64,000 nucleotides of DNA from Closterium sp. NIES-65 (Eukaryota > Streptophyta > Zygnematophyceae > Desmidiales > Closteriaceae). The translations under genes and the position numbers were made by a program. The notes beneath the pieces were generated by a model. That model was not told where the DNA came from, did not search any database, and worked only from the letters and a program-made list of their open reading frames with translations. Shown here piece by piece: positions 1 to 10,645 of this stretch (positions within the stretch are counted from its first letter, which is position 1; each line of letters begins with the position of its first letter). The stretch is taken from assembly GCA_948144175.1 (NCBI GenBank), contig CANXME010002104.1, positions 243,501 to 307,500 on the forward strand. The letters are read 5' to 3'.

Positions 1-1846
1 GAGGGGACTCAGTAGTCAGTGTGTACAGGTCCGACCCCGGCTGCCGAGTGAAGGTAGCCAAGTGACGGCCCGTACGAGCACACGTGCAGTGTGTCACGCG
101 CTCGTAGGCAGGGGTGAACTGGTGAACACCCCCATCCTGGAGTGCACATCCTGCCACCAAGTTCGTAGAGAACGAGGGGAGGTGGAGACCTGACAGTGTG
201 CCCGACGGGACCGCAGGGCAGGGAAGGACAGTGGAAGAGGTCGCAATGACCGGACCCCCAGAGGGGTCAGCAAGGGAGACAGCAAGTGGCCGAGCAAGCG
301 GCTCAAGGGCAGTGCGGTCACGAAAGAAGCAGCGAGAAGCACCTGAGTCCAGTGTGAAGGTGTGCAGTGCGGCAGTTGACGCAGTACCAAGGGGGGGAGA
401 AACACGAGCACCTAGAGCAGCAGCCTCACCAGCACCTGGGGTAGCCGACACGCGAGTACCTGGAGCGGCAGACGCACTGGCCCTAATGCCCGGGTCGGGC
501 GGCACACACAAGTACTCAGCACCCTCTCCACTAGTAGACATCACATACATGGCAGATAGAATAGCATCAAAGTCTAGAGCATAGATATCAATCCCCTTCT
601 TCAGGAGATCAAGCCAGCGGGGCAGCTCAGTGGCCTGAGGGAACTGAACACGCCAAGCGTCGTCGAGACGAGAGAAGCAGCGCTGTGTAGCGTGCGGTCG
701 TCCACACTGTTGACCAGTGCGGTCACCAGTGCGAATGACGTACGTGCAGCTAAGACCACCCCCACCCCCGTGCTGAGAGTACCACTCACGGACCTCCTTG
801 GGCGAGGGAGTGTGCTGCTGGCCCTGGCCACCGCCAGTGCCTCCAGGGCCACCACCACCGCTGCCACCTCCTCGACCACCCCAACCCCTGCCGGCGCCTC
901 GTCCACCGCCACCCCAACCGCTGCCTCCACTCTTGCCACCTCCCCCGCCGCTGCCGCCACCACCCCCACCGCTACCACTCGCCCCTCCAGCCGAGCCACC
1001 ACCCCCACTGCCTCCACCGCCCCCACCGCCGCCTCCCCCGCCGTCACCGCCACCACCCTTGCCCCCTTTGCCCTTGCCACTGCGGCGTCCGCTCGAGGCA
1101 GACGCAGCGCCGACCTTCTCAGTACCAAGAAGGTCGACAGCAGCAGCAGAGGCGACAGAGGGAAGAAGGGGGGAAGGAGAACACCCCTCAAAGAACGGGG
1201 TACGGGGGTCGCCACGAGAGGCACCTACAGCGACTATGCTAGTCTCAGCTGCAAGTAGCTCCTTCTCGAGGAGGGCAATGGTGAGCTCAGTGGGGCAACG
1301 AGCTAGGAAGTGGTCCCTGACAGCACGAAGTGTGTCAGGGAGGCGGGTGACTAGGTGGTAGAGAGTGAGCCAGAGTGGAGGGGGGTGCGTGGCAAGGAAC
1401 TCAGCAGGCATGGCGGCACGGAAGCGGGCCTCACTAGTACGGAGGTGCGTGATGAGGTCAGCGACTGTGTGAAAGGAGGCCAGGTCGGGAAACAGGTAGG
1501 GGAGGGAGAGACGGCCTAGTGCGGCAGAGGCAGGTGAGGAGTAGCGAGCAACTACAGCTGTGTACAGTGCCTGTGCAGTCTTGTGCTGACCAAAGTGCTC
1601 GCGTTCGTCTATCGGCAGGGAGTTGCGAATGGCGAAGCGAGCGTGGGCATCACGAGTCTGCCACTGTGAGCGAGCAGTGCTGTCAGCAGTAGCAGCAGGG
1701 GCAGTGACATGGCCTAGGGCGTGATCGTACAGTGAGATGTCATCCTTGGCTGTGAGCTGTAGGTAGAGGTGCAGGTCATCGAGCCAGGTGTCAAACTTCA
1801 CAGGGCGGCCCTCAGCATCGAACACGAGAACCTGTGGGCTAGCCAT
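1..1846 (-). CDS. Ty1/copia retrotransposon polyprotein, N-terminal part (runs off the left edge)
   Basis: A single open frame reads leftward from ATG at 1846 to the window edge with no stop, about 615 codons. It begins MASPQVLVFDAEGRP and has a gag-like helical region (about residues 1-245). A very Gly-rich linker follows (about 250-345), then a Cys/His segment (C..C..H..C type, about 365-400), then an aspartic protease motif LDSGASRCFF (D near residue 500) and the region leading to the GAG-pre-integrase. The order gag, Cys/His, protease is that of Ty1/copia elements. Integrase, reverse transcriptase and RNase H would lie left of position 1. The Gly-rich linker explains Ala/Pro-rich open frames on the other strand around 690-1360; these are shadows. 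The element looks coding-competent as far as visible. Confidence 0.85.
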   Translation of the reverse strand, partial: MASPQVLVFDAEGRPVKFDTWLDDLHLYLQLTAKDDISLYDHALGHVTAPAATADSTARSQWQTRDAHARFAIRNSLPIDEREHFGQHKTAQALYTAVVARYSSPASAALGRLSLPYLFPDLASFHTVADLITHLRTSEARFRAAMPAEFLATHPPPLWLTLYHLVTRLPDTLRAVRDHFLARCPTELTIALLEKELLAAETSIVAVGASRGDPRTPFFEGCSPSPLLPSVASAAAVDLLGTEKVGAASASSGRRSGKGKGGKGGGGDGGGGGGGGGGGSGGGGSAGGASGSGGGGGGSGGGGGKSGGSGWGGGGRGAGRGWGGRGGGSGGGGPGGTGGGQGQQHTPSPKEVREWYSQHGGGGGLSCTYVIRTGDRTGQQCGRPHATQRCFSRLDDAWRVQFPQATELPRWLDLLKKGIDIYALDFDAILSAMYVMSTSGEGAEYLCVPPDPGIRASASAAPGTRVSATPGAGEAAALGARVSPPLGTASTAALHTFTLDSGASRCFFRDRTALEPLARPLAVSLADPSGGPVIATSSTVLPCPAVPSGTLSGLHLPSFSTNLVAGCALQDGGVHQFTPAYERVTHCTCARTGRHLATFTRQPGSDLYTLTTESP

Positions 1847-2759
1847 AGGAACAGTAGAAATAGCAGCAGTAGCAGTAGGAGAAGCAGGTAGGACGAACCA
1901 GGTAGGGCAGGGCGGCGCGGCTCGGTTCAGGTCGGGTTGCGGCTCGGCTGGGTGGCGCGGCTCGGTTCAGGGCGCGCGGCTCGGCTCGGGGCGCGCGGCT
2001 CGGGTCGCGCGGCTCGGGTCACGGCGGGGACGGGCCGCCCGCTCTCCCTCGTGTGCTGCGGCGGGAACGGGCCGCCCGGGGCCTCTAGGTGGTGGGCACG
2101 GGTCGGCGAGGTCGGCACGGGGCCGGTTGGGGCCCTAGAGGGGCGAGCGCGGGGCCGATCGGGGCCTGAGCGGGGCTAGCGCGGGGCCAAACGGGGCCTT
2201 GACGGGGCTAGCAAGGGGCCGACGGGGCCTGAACGGGGCTAGCGCGGGGCCGACGGGGCCTGAAACGGGGCCGACGGGGCCTGAAACGGGGCTAGCGCGG
2301 GCCCGATCGGGGCCTGAATGGGGCTAGCGCGGGGCCGACGGGGCCTGAAACGGGGCTAGCGCGGGCCGACGGGGCCTGAGAGGGGCTAGCGCGGGGCCGA
2401 CGGGGCCTGAAACGGGGCCAACGGGGCCTGAAACGGGGCTAGCGCGGGCCGACGGGGCCTGAGAGGGGCTAGCGCGGGGCCGACGGGGCCTGAAACGGGG
2501 CCGACGGGGCCTGAACGGGGCTAGCGCGGGGCCTGAACGGGGCCTTAAAGGGGCCGACGGGGCCTGAACGGGGCCGCTAGGGAGAGCGGGCGTGGGGCCG
2601 ACGGGGCCTGAACGGGGCTAGCGCGGGGCCGTCAAGAGGGGCCTCTAGGGGCGTGACACGCCGAGGCGCCCTAGGGCACAGGTAGGTAGGTAGGTAGGTA
2701 GTTACGTAGTGGTGGGCCCTTAGAAAATTTCGGTCCTAGGAAGGACCTGCTCTATACCA
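1847..2759 (-). repeat. Copia leader with GC-rich minisatellite and primer binding site
   Basis: This is the untranslated leader between the 5' LTR and the gag start of the minus-strand copia element. At 2746-2759 the minus strand reads TGGTATAGAGCAGG directly after the LTR end, a primer binding site resembling the complement of initiator-Met tRNA. Most of 1910-2650 is GC-rich. About 2080-2650 is an irregular tandem array of roughly 30-bp units built from GGGGCTAGCGCGGGGCC and GACGGGGCCTGAAACGG. A GTAG microsatellite lies at 2683-2701. No gene is expected here. Confidence 0.7.
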
Positions 2760-2875
2760 TGTTGGAATCACTGAACAGGAATGGATGAACTAGCAGTGAA
2801 ATGAGTACAAGTACCTAACCCTAGAATTGTGTACCCCCTATAGGCTAACCCACTGTAGCCTAAACTAACACAACA
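2760..2875 (-). repeat. Short 5' LTR of the minus-strand copia element
   Basis: On the plus strand the segment starts TGTTGGAATC (2760) and ends CACAACA (2875), giving TG...CA ends with a 5-bp inverted TGTTG/CAACA. It abuts the primer binding site at 2746-2759. The right boundary could be 2870 instead of 2875. At 111-116 bp the LTR is short for a copia element. The partner LTR lies outside the window, so identity and target duplication cannot be checked. Confidence 0.65.
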
Positions 2876-4928
2876 TATATAATGTTTGACAGGCACTCCT
2901 CCGAAGCATGTTTCGCCAGGAATGGCCCCAGCGCCGCGCCGCCTTGCCCGAAAGTCTCGTCGTTGCTGTCGAGGTAACGCGTCCGCAGCAGTAGTGTTGT
3001 GTTGTGTACCGTCTGCAGCACATGGGTGGCGTCAATCTGCATAAGCACAACGCAGAAAGGAGTTAGAATGTTACCAAACAAAACGGGAGGTTTAAAGCGC
3101 AAACATCAACACGTACCTGTCGTGTCTGGAACTTCAAGTTGAGCAGGTTCAGCTCCTTCAGCACATCGGCCAGCAAGTAGAGTAAGAAGTGAAATTTGAA
3201 ACTCGTCACTGTCTTATACATCTTCTTGTCGAATTCCTGCAGGACGATCACAACAGCAGGGAACACCGCGACGAGTCGCTGGATCGCATTGCCTCGGGAA
3301 AGCCACCTCACGTCCTTTATCCCCTGCATCTCGAGATGCGTCTCGCAAATGACCTCTTGGAGCTCCTTGAATCGCGTGTGAACAACGAGGCGCCCGAGAA
3401 TGTCGACCACTGATCGGACAGCCTTGTCCACAATCTGAAGGTCAGGATACGCGGCTGCTGCATCTTTAGCTGCCAGCGCCTCCCTGCAAGTTTAAACAGA
3501 AAAGAAGTCAGTACACGGTTGATACGCACATCAATAAACAACCCGGACGAACTCACCTGTGTGCGACACAGTGACACGAAACGAGATGAGGAACCTTGGC
3601 GCGCAGGCGCGCGACCAGCCCGTTGTGCTGTCCAGTCATCACTGAAGCGCCGTCCGTGCTCATACCGGAGATGCGCTGCAGATCGATCCCCGTTGTCTCA
3701 AAATGCGTCAGCAGGCCCGTCAGCAGCGAGGCAGCATCACACTGCTCGACCGACAGCAGGGTGTAGAACTCCGTGACTGGAAGGTTTTCGCGCAGGAATG
3801 TCAGGTAGACGATCATATGCTTCCCGCGCCTTCGGTCCGTGCTCTCGTCCAGCTGGATCCCGAGGTAGGGGCTGGCGCGGATGTACTGCAGCTGACGGGA
3901 CCGCAGGTATGACACCATGGTCGCCACGAGCTGAGCGAAACCATACCTGCAACGCATAAACATGAATAGCCCTTAGATTTGTGGAGCAGCAACACAGACA
4001 TGCGGGGTACAATATCTTACTCGCTGTAATAGGTGCCATTCTCCTTCAAGGGCATGTCCGGCGTGCCCTGCTCAGCCATGAATTGCACAAGAGCAGCGAA
4101 CAGCACAATAGGGGCGTCAGATTTGCATACGAATAATGCGATTGCCATTAGTTTAGCAATTCGCCTGGCGTCGTCGTCCCCCTTGTCGTAAGCGACGATG
4201 GACTGCTGCCCTTTCTTCAGGCCATCACGTTGTTCCTTCTGCAGGACCGCTGCCTCGTGCTTCACGCTGAAATGATGCTTGCGCATCGTCTGCTTCTGAA
4301 TGTCGAGGCCGCCCTCACCATAACGGCCGTACTTGTAGTGCGGGTTCCCGAACACCATACAGACGCTGCAGCGCATGCAAGGTCGCCTGTCCTTCGTCTC
4401 ACTAATGAAGAGCCACGGGAAGTAGCGAAGCCACTGCTCCTTACACTTCAGCTGCAGCTCTTCCACAGCCAGCGGCCGACGTCCCTTAGTAGTGCCCTTC
4501 TCCTCGGCATCGTCATCGTCGTCGGTGGATTGACGCGTCGCGGGCGGGACCGTCTCCGATGGCGCAGGAAATGTCGGACCTGCGGGACGGGCAAAGTTAA
4601 GCCGCCGCTGCTTGTATTTAGCTTTCACAGAAGCCCTGTCAGGGAGCACAGGGTTAGCCCGTAGATTGGAGGTTGTTGCAACTGAAACGACGAGGCGGAT
4701 GGATTCACGGCCAGACGCTGGTATACTCGTCGACGTGGGCGTGGTAGTCTTGGGCATGCCACCGTCCACATTTTCTTCAGCCACAGTGTCTGGGGAGGCG
4801 TCGTCTGTTGGTATAACCCGGGTTGAGCACGAGGCAACGGGGGGTGCAACGACGGGGATCGACTTGCCCCGTGTGAGAAAATGTAGTGCTGAGACTCCAG
4901 GGGGGTCTTTCTCCTCTGAAATGGCCAT
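2876..4928 (-). pseudogene. hAT-like / zinc-finger-862-type transposase-derived gene, 3' end cut by copia insertion
   Basis: Four exons join in frame on the minus strand: 4928-4021, 3946-3557, 3483-3117 and 3036-2876, with GT-AG introns and matching phases. ATG 4928 (MAISEEKDPP) is the preferred start; the frame is also open upstream to 5033. Exon 1 has a low-complexity N-terminus, then a TTF/BED-like zinc-finger region (WLRYFPWLF, then C..C..C with H..K H). Exon 2 has the hAT-like core start (GIQLDESTD, MSTDGASVMTG, HCVAHR). Exon 3 continues with VRWLSRGNAIQRL. Exon 4 ends inside the copia LTR, at a TAG at 2860-2862. The hAT C-terminal dimerisation region is missing, so the gene is truncated. 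Similar proteins occur as ZNF862/KIAA1586-like transposon-derived proteins; whether this copy is a transposon or a domesticated gene is unclear. Confidence 0.7.
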
Positions 4929-6506
4929 CAGATGGTATGGTGAAAGTAGAAAACTGCACTGCGGGGCTAGTCGAGTGCAGCGGAAGAAATGGATGTAGAA
5001 GATGGAGGGTGTGCCTCCAGTTTGGTCCCTCAAACCCTCGTCTCGTAGCGCGTCAGAGTGATGCGCGATGCGGGTGTGGGCGGGGAACCACAGTTACGTG
5101 CATCCGTGATGCATACAGGTCACCCCATTGCACAAAATGACAGTGTCGGTGCATGGGTGTGGCTGGCATCGACGCCGACACCCAAGCAGCGACGAAGTGC
5201 TGGCAGCATTGCACATAGTTAACTGCTGCCAGCAGTGCTGTATCCTCCAGCGCGGATGCTATGGGACAGTAGCATTCATTACGCATGCCTGTATACAGGC
5301 TCGCATTCAACCGAACTAGTGGCCCTATGGACAACAGAGCAGAAATGTCGGTTTCAGACGGAATCGTACTCCTTATCTGGAGTCTCAGATGAAAAATAGT
5401 ATGCGATCTGAAAATGTATCTGAAGTAAAATCCTTTGTCTTACTGATCATCTGGAAAAAAAAAAGTACAGTCTTACAGATCATCTGAAGCTAGAAAATTA
5501 AGTCTGAAACGCAGACCATCAGACCAAATTGGTCTGCTAACGAGGTCCCTGGAGTGCACCCAATACCAAGGGGTGTACAACAGTTTGTTATAACTATCTG
5601 TCTGCATCCTCAACACGTTACTACGCCTTAATTCGGCGGCCGCCACTACACTAACTGCCTCTCACTCCATGCACTGCATTACCACTGTGCTACTGCTGCT
5701 GCTGCGGCTGCTTCTGCCCCTGTCCTTGTGGCCTGAGAGGCATTGTTTGGGAGACCAGTAGGAAGGGATATGGAGCGGTGTGAAGTTGTGCAGCACAGTC
5801 AGCTAGACCATCAGCCCAGCACCCTCATAATACTCATTGATCTGAACAGCTTGTTTCTACGCACTGTACTGACACCATTTGTGGTTTGTTCTGATGTGGC
5901 TGGTCTTCTGTTATCATTGCTACTAAAAATGTGAAATCCTCCCAGGATTGGCTTTTGCGGGGAGGGCTCTTTGCTATCTTGTCATGCCACGAGAGAGGTA
6001 TACCTTGCAAAAATGGTTTCATGTACTTAGATACAGGTCTGGGACAAGTTAATGCAGCCGCACAACCCATCATTGGTCCAGCTACCACCAATACAGTGCA
6101 TGCGCAAGCAGGCACATGCACACCTACTGGTGCAAAGAAAGCAAAGCCAAGCTAAGCACCCTCTGCTGATGCAGAGCATGCAGTAAAGCACTTCCAACCC
6201 CCAAGGGCGGGCCCTTTGTCAGAAATCCCATCTACCAACCTGCTTAAATAGTTCAAGAATATGGATGCACTACACTACTATGGAGGTATGAATGGCGGCA
6301 GATGGATGGTGAGGGATGGAATGGGTTTGGTGGGTGGTTGGGCGGTGCTGTACGGTTGAACTAAGTGGAGATGGTGGTGATGGCGGTGGTGTGGAGCTGC
6401 AGTGACTGGCCTTGAGATGTTTTGGTCTCAAGGAGATGTTTGGCCTTCCCGTTCATAACCATCCACATGAACTCGTGAATGGCCTTCCCCTTCCCCCTTC
6501 ACCATC
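4929..6506. other. Intergenic region, no supported gene
   Basis: This stretch lies between the hAT-like gene start (4928) and the stop of the PFL gene (6507). I see no ORF with recognisable features. It contains A/T-rich sequence at 5380-5530 with a twice-repeated motif (TCTTAC then T/A then GATCATCTG, near 5437 and 5473). The PFL 3' untranslated region is expected at its right end. Confidence 0.5.
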
Positions 6507-9500
6507 CTACATGGACTCGTGGAAGGTGCGGGAGATGACGTCGAGCTGCTGGTCGCGGGTGAGGCGAGTGAAGTGCACGGCATAGCCCGACACGCGGATG
6601 GTGAGCTGAGGATACTGCTCGGGGTGCTCCATGGCGTCTAGTAGCGTCTCCCGGTTCAGCGCATTCACATTCAGGTGGAAGGCCCTGTTGTGAGAGGGAG
6701 CAAGCAATGGTGGTTGAGACACGGAGGGAGGAGAAGAGATGAGGATTGTGTGGTACCATGGGATGGAGTGCGGTACCATGGGATGGAGTGCGGTACCATG
6801 GGATGGAGTGCGGTACCATGGGATGGAGTGCGGTACCATGGGATGGAGTGTGGTACCATGGGATGGAGTGTGGTACCATGGGATGGAGTGTGGTACCATG
6901 GGATGGAGTGTGGTACCATGGGATGGAGTGTGGTACCATGGGATGGAGTGTGGTACCATGGGATGGAGTGTGGTACCATGGGATGGAGTGTGGTACCATG
7001 GGATGGAGTGTGGTACCATGGGATGGAGTGTGGTACCATGGGATGGAGTGTGGTACCATGGGATGGAGTGTGGTACCATGGGATGGAGTGTGGTACCATG
7101 GGATGGAGTGTGGTACCATGGGATGGAGTGTGGTACCATGGGATGGAGTGTGGTACCATGGGATGGAGTGTGGTACCATGGGATGGAGTGTGGTACCATG
7201 GGATGGAGTGTGGTACCATGGGATGGAGTGTGGTACCATAGGATGGAGTGTGGTACCATGGGATGGAGTGTGGTACCATGGGATGGAGTGTGGTACCATG
7301 GGATGGAGTGTGGTACCATGGGATGGAGTGTGGTACCATGGGATGGAGTGTGGTACCATGAGATGGAGTGTGGTACCATGAGATGGAGTCATGGAGTCAT
7401 GGCATTGCATATGGAAGGGCATGGCATCTAATGGCATGTGAGCATATCCTTGCAGTCAAGGACGGCAAAACAGCGACTCACCCCTGGTTGAAGTAACCGT
7501 CGAGGATCTGAACCATGTTGCTCGTGCGCGAGTCGTCATCCTTCCCCAGCGCGGACGGCACCATCGTGAACGTGTTACTAATCCCGTCCAGGCACGATTC
7601 GTACGGCAGCTTCGCCACGGAGTTGAGCGACGCCAGCGCGCCCTCCACGTCGCGCCCGTGCAGCGGGTTCGCGCCAGGCGCGAACGGCTCGCCCTTCTTG
7701 CGCCCGTCGGGGGTGTTGCCCGTGTGCTTGCCGTACACCACGTTCGACGTGATCGTTAGCACGGACAGCGTGTGCTCCGCGCCGCGGTACGTCTTGTGCG
7801 CGCGCAGCTTCGCCATAAACGTCTCCACCAGCCACGACGCCAGCGAATCAACCTCCTCCACGTCATTCCCGAATTTCGGGAAGTCGCCTTCGATCTTGAA
7901 GTCCGTGACCAGGCCGCGCTCGTCCTTAATCGGCGTCACCTTGGCGTGCTTAATCGCCGAGAGCGAGTCCGCCGCGACGCTCAGCCCCGCGACGCCGAAC
8001 GCGACGAGCCGCCCCACGTGGGTGTCGTGTAGCGCCATCTGCACGCGCTCGTAGTTATACTTATCGTGCATGTAGTGAATAATATTCATCGTGTTCACGT
8101 ACAGACCCGCGAGCCATTCCATGGCCGTCTCGTACCGCGCCATCATGTCGTTAAACTCCAGCGGGCCGTCCGGCAGTGGCGCGAACTGCGGCGCGACTTG
8201 CACGCCGCTCACCTCGTCCTTGCCCTCGTTCATGGCGTAGAGCATCAGCTTCGGCAGGTTGCATCGCGCTCCGAAGTACTGCATGTGCTTGCCGATCGTC
8301 ATCGCGGATACGCAGCATGCGATCGCCGTGTCGTCGCCGAACAGCGGTCGCATGACGTCGTCGTTCTCGTACTGGATCGACGACAGGTCCAGCGACAGCT
8401 TTCCGCAGAACCGCTTGAAGTGCTCCGGAAGCTTCGGCGACCAGAGGACCGTTAGGTTGGGCTCCGGCGCGGGGCCGAGGTTGCGAAGCGTCTGCAGGAT
8501 GCGATACGCGGTTTTGGTAACCATGTGTCGCCCGCCTTCGCCCTTGGTGAGCCCGCCCACGACGGCCGTCACCCACGTGGGATCACCCGCGAACAGGTTG
8601 TTGTAGTCGGGCGTGCGCAGATGGCGCACCAGGCGCAGCTGATGGGCGGAAGGGGAAGTGCGCGAAGCGGGGAGCGGGCGGAACAGGAAATGGGGGAAAG
8701 ATGAGACTTTTGAGGCTTTTTTTCAAACCAAGCGGGTGGGGGAAGGGGCGCAGCTGGGGAAGCGGGGAAATTCCGGCACAACGGACGTTAATATTGAGCA
8801 ACGTGTACCCTAGTACCGAGGTCATCAATAACGCGTACCTTAATTACGAGATCGTCGATGAGCTCCTGCGCCTGCTCCTCCGTGAGCGCGCCGCTCTTGA
8901 GGTCCTTCTCGAAGTACACGTCGAGGAACGCATCCACGCGCCCCAGCGACATCGCCGCTCCGTCCTGCTCCTTAATCGCCGCTAGGTACCTGGCAGCGGA
9001 CACGACGGAGGGAGGGGATCACGGCACGAGAGGGTCTTTTAGTGTGCGGTTCCTCCGTAATGCCTTCACAATTCTTCTGCGGTTGCTCTGCTGCTGCGAC
9101 TGAATTCAAAGGCGAATGATGCGAGAGCGGTGTTCGTTATACTCACGCGAAGTACAGCCACTGCACGGCCTCGCGGGCGTTCGTAGCGGGTCGGCTGATA
9201 TCGTATCCGTAGTTCTTCGCCATGGCCTTGAGCTCCTCGAGCGCGCGAATCTGCTCCGCAACTTCCTCGCGCAGCTGAATAACGTCCTCCGTCATCTCTG
9301 GGCCCAGCGCCGCCTTGTCCGCCTCCTTCGCCGCAATTAGCGCGTCGACTCCGTAGAGCGCGACGCGGCGGTAGTCGCCGATAATGCGGCCTCGGCCGTA
9401 CGCGTCGGGAAGGCCTGTCAGGATGCCCTCGCGCCGCGCAACCAGCATCTCCGGCGTGTACGCGTCAAAGACTCCCGCATTATGCGTCTTCACGTATTTC

Positions 9501-10645
9501 CTGCACGGATAACAGTAAAAAAGGCAGGCAAGAACAGAAGAGGAATAAGCTTCACGGGAACGACGCATCCTCGCAGCGACACATTTAACGATTTCCAGAA
9601 GAGAAAAATCAAACACACGTCACGTATGAACACTTACATAAACACCTCGCGCACTCTGTCGTCGACTGGGTAACCGTAACTCTCGAGGGCCGCCTCGACC
9701 ATGCGCCAGCCGCCCTTGGGCTTGATCATGCGCTTGAGCGGCGCGTCTGTCTGAAAGCCGACAATGAGGTCCTTCTCCTTGTCGAGGTACCCCGGGCCGT
9801 GCGACACGATCGACGCGGGCGTGGACGGATCGCAGTCCAGCACGCCCTTCTCGTGCTCGATCTTGAGCAGCTCGCAACACTTGTCCCAGATCTACCCGTG
9901 CATCGCGAGCACGCGTGGAGAGAGAGGGAGGGATTTGGGGAGAGAGGAGCATGGTGAATTTTGCTTGGAAGGTGGTAGATTCTCAAGAAAATGGGAGTTA
10001 AGATTCATGTATCGGCGCGTGCAGATCACATGAGTGCCCACGGCGTTTTGACCTAGTGTTACGAGATTGAGTATAACGAGACTAAGTGTAACGCACCTCC
10101 AAGGTTCGGGGGGTCGGCCCGGCGAGGAAGCTATCGTCGCCGTCGTACGGGGTGTAATTCTTCATGATGAACGACGCCACGTCGACACGGCCGGCCTCGT
10201 TGGCCGCCACGTGGGCGTCGCTCTCTTCCACCTCAGCCGGCTGTCCCGCGTGGCGCACTCCCGTGAAAATCGAACGCGCCGCGAACGGCTGGAGAGTGGG
10301 CACGTGGCCGATCGGCGGCGACCGCTGCGAGGGGAAGGGCTTCGGCGCGGAGGCGGAAGCGGACGGGGCGGAGGAATTGCGGAAAAGGCACTCGGTGCAA
10401 TCCTCGCAGCCCATGCCGCAGGGAGAGTTCGTGACGGTGCATAGCAGGCCCGACACGCTCGTCGGCTGCGCGGTGGTTGTAGATGACGGGCGCGTTGACG
10501 GGAGGTGGTTGAGTCTTGCGCCGAGTGAGGAGACTAGTTGCTGCGCCGCGCAGCACGCGGCGGGAATGGCATACTGGAGGCAGCGATGACAGGCGGCTGA
10601 TGCGGCAGGCGATCTACTTACATTTCGAAGCAAAGCGCTTGACAT
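6507..10645 (-). CDS. PFL1: Pyruvate formate-lyase (formate C-acetyltransferase), organelle-targeted
   Basis: Converts pyruvate and CoA to acetyl-CoA and formate by a glycyl-radical mechanism during anaerobic metabolism. Exons on the minus strand: 10645-10097, 9891-9638, 9500-9147, 8989-8839, 8638-7482 and 6684-6507. All junctions are GT-AG, phases agree, and the product is 880 aa. The first ~155 residues are Ala/Ser/Arg-rich and absent from bacterial PFL (about 760 aa), consistent with a mitochondrial or plastid presequence. The mature part begins near [20 protein letters not shown]. The adjacent catalytic cysteines (AIACCVSAM) are about residues 544-545. The radical glycine (RVSGYAVHF) is about residue 855. 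The CoA and pyruvate site regions such as [14 protein letters not shown] and [10 protein letters not shown] are intact. The closest known relatives are in green algae such as Chlamydomonas. A PFL-activating enzyme must be encoded elsewhere. Intron 5 (7481-6685) holds a 20-bp minisatellite. Confidence 0.95.
6761..7380. repeat. 20-bp minisatellite in PFL intron 5
   Basis: Thirty-one head-to-tail copies of a 20-bp unit GGATGGAGTGTGGTACCATG, with partial copies on both sides. The first four units carry C instead of T at position 11, and the last few have single changes (GTACCATAG, ATGAGATGG). The unit has no stop in several frames, so it creates long spurious ORFs on both strands. It lies wholly inside the last PFL intron and is spliced out. 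Confidence 0.95.

Noticed and set aside
601..1361. Ala/Thr-rich and Pro-rich ORFs in the first 1.4 kb
   Set aside because: They are shadows of the Gly-rich linker of the copia polyprotein, whose own frame is open from 1846 to the edge.
6499..7437. ORFs of 190-312 codons over the PFL intron array
   Set aside because: Generated by the 20-bp minisatellite; the real PFL exon at 6507-6684 is recognised by its glycyl-radical motif and a proper acceptor.
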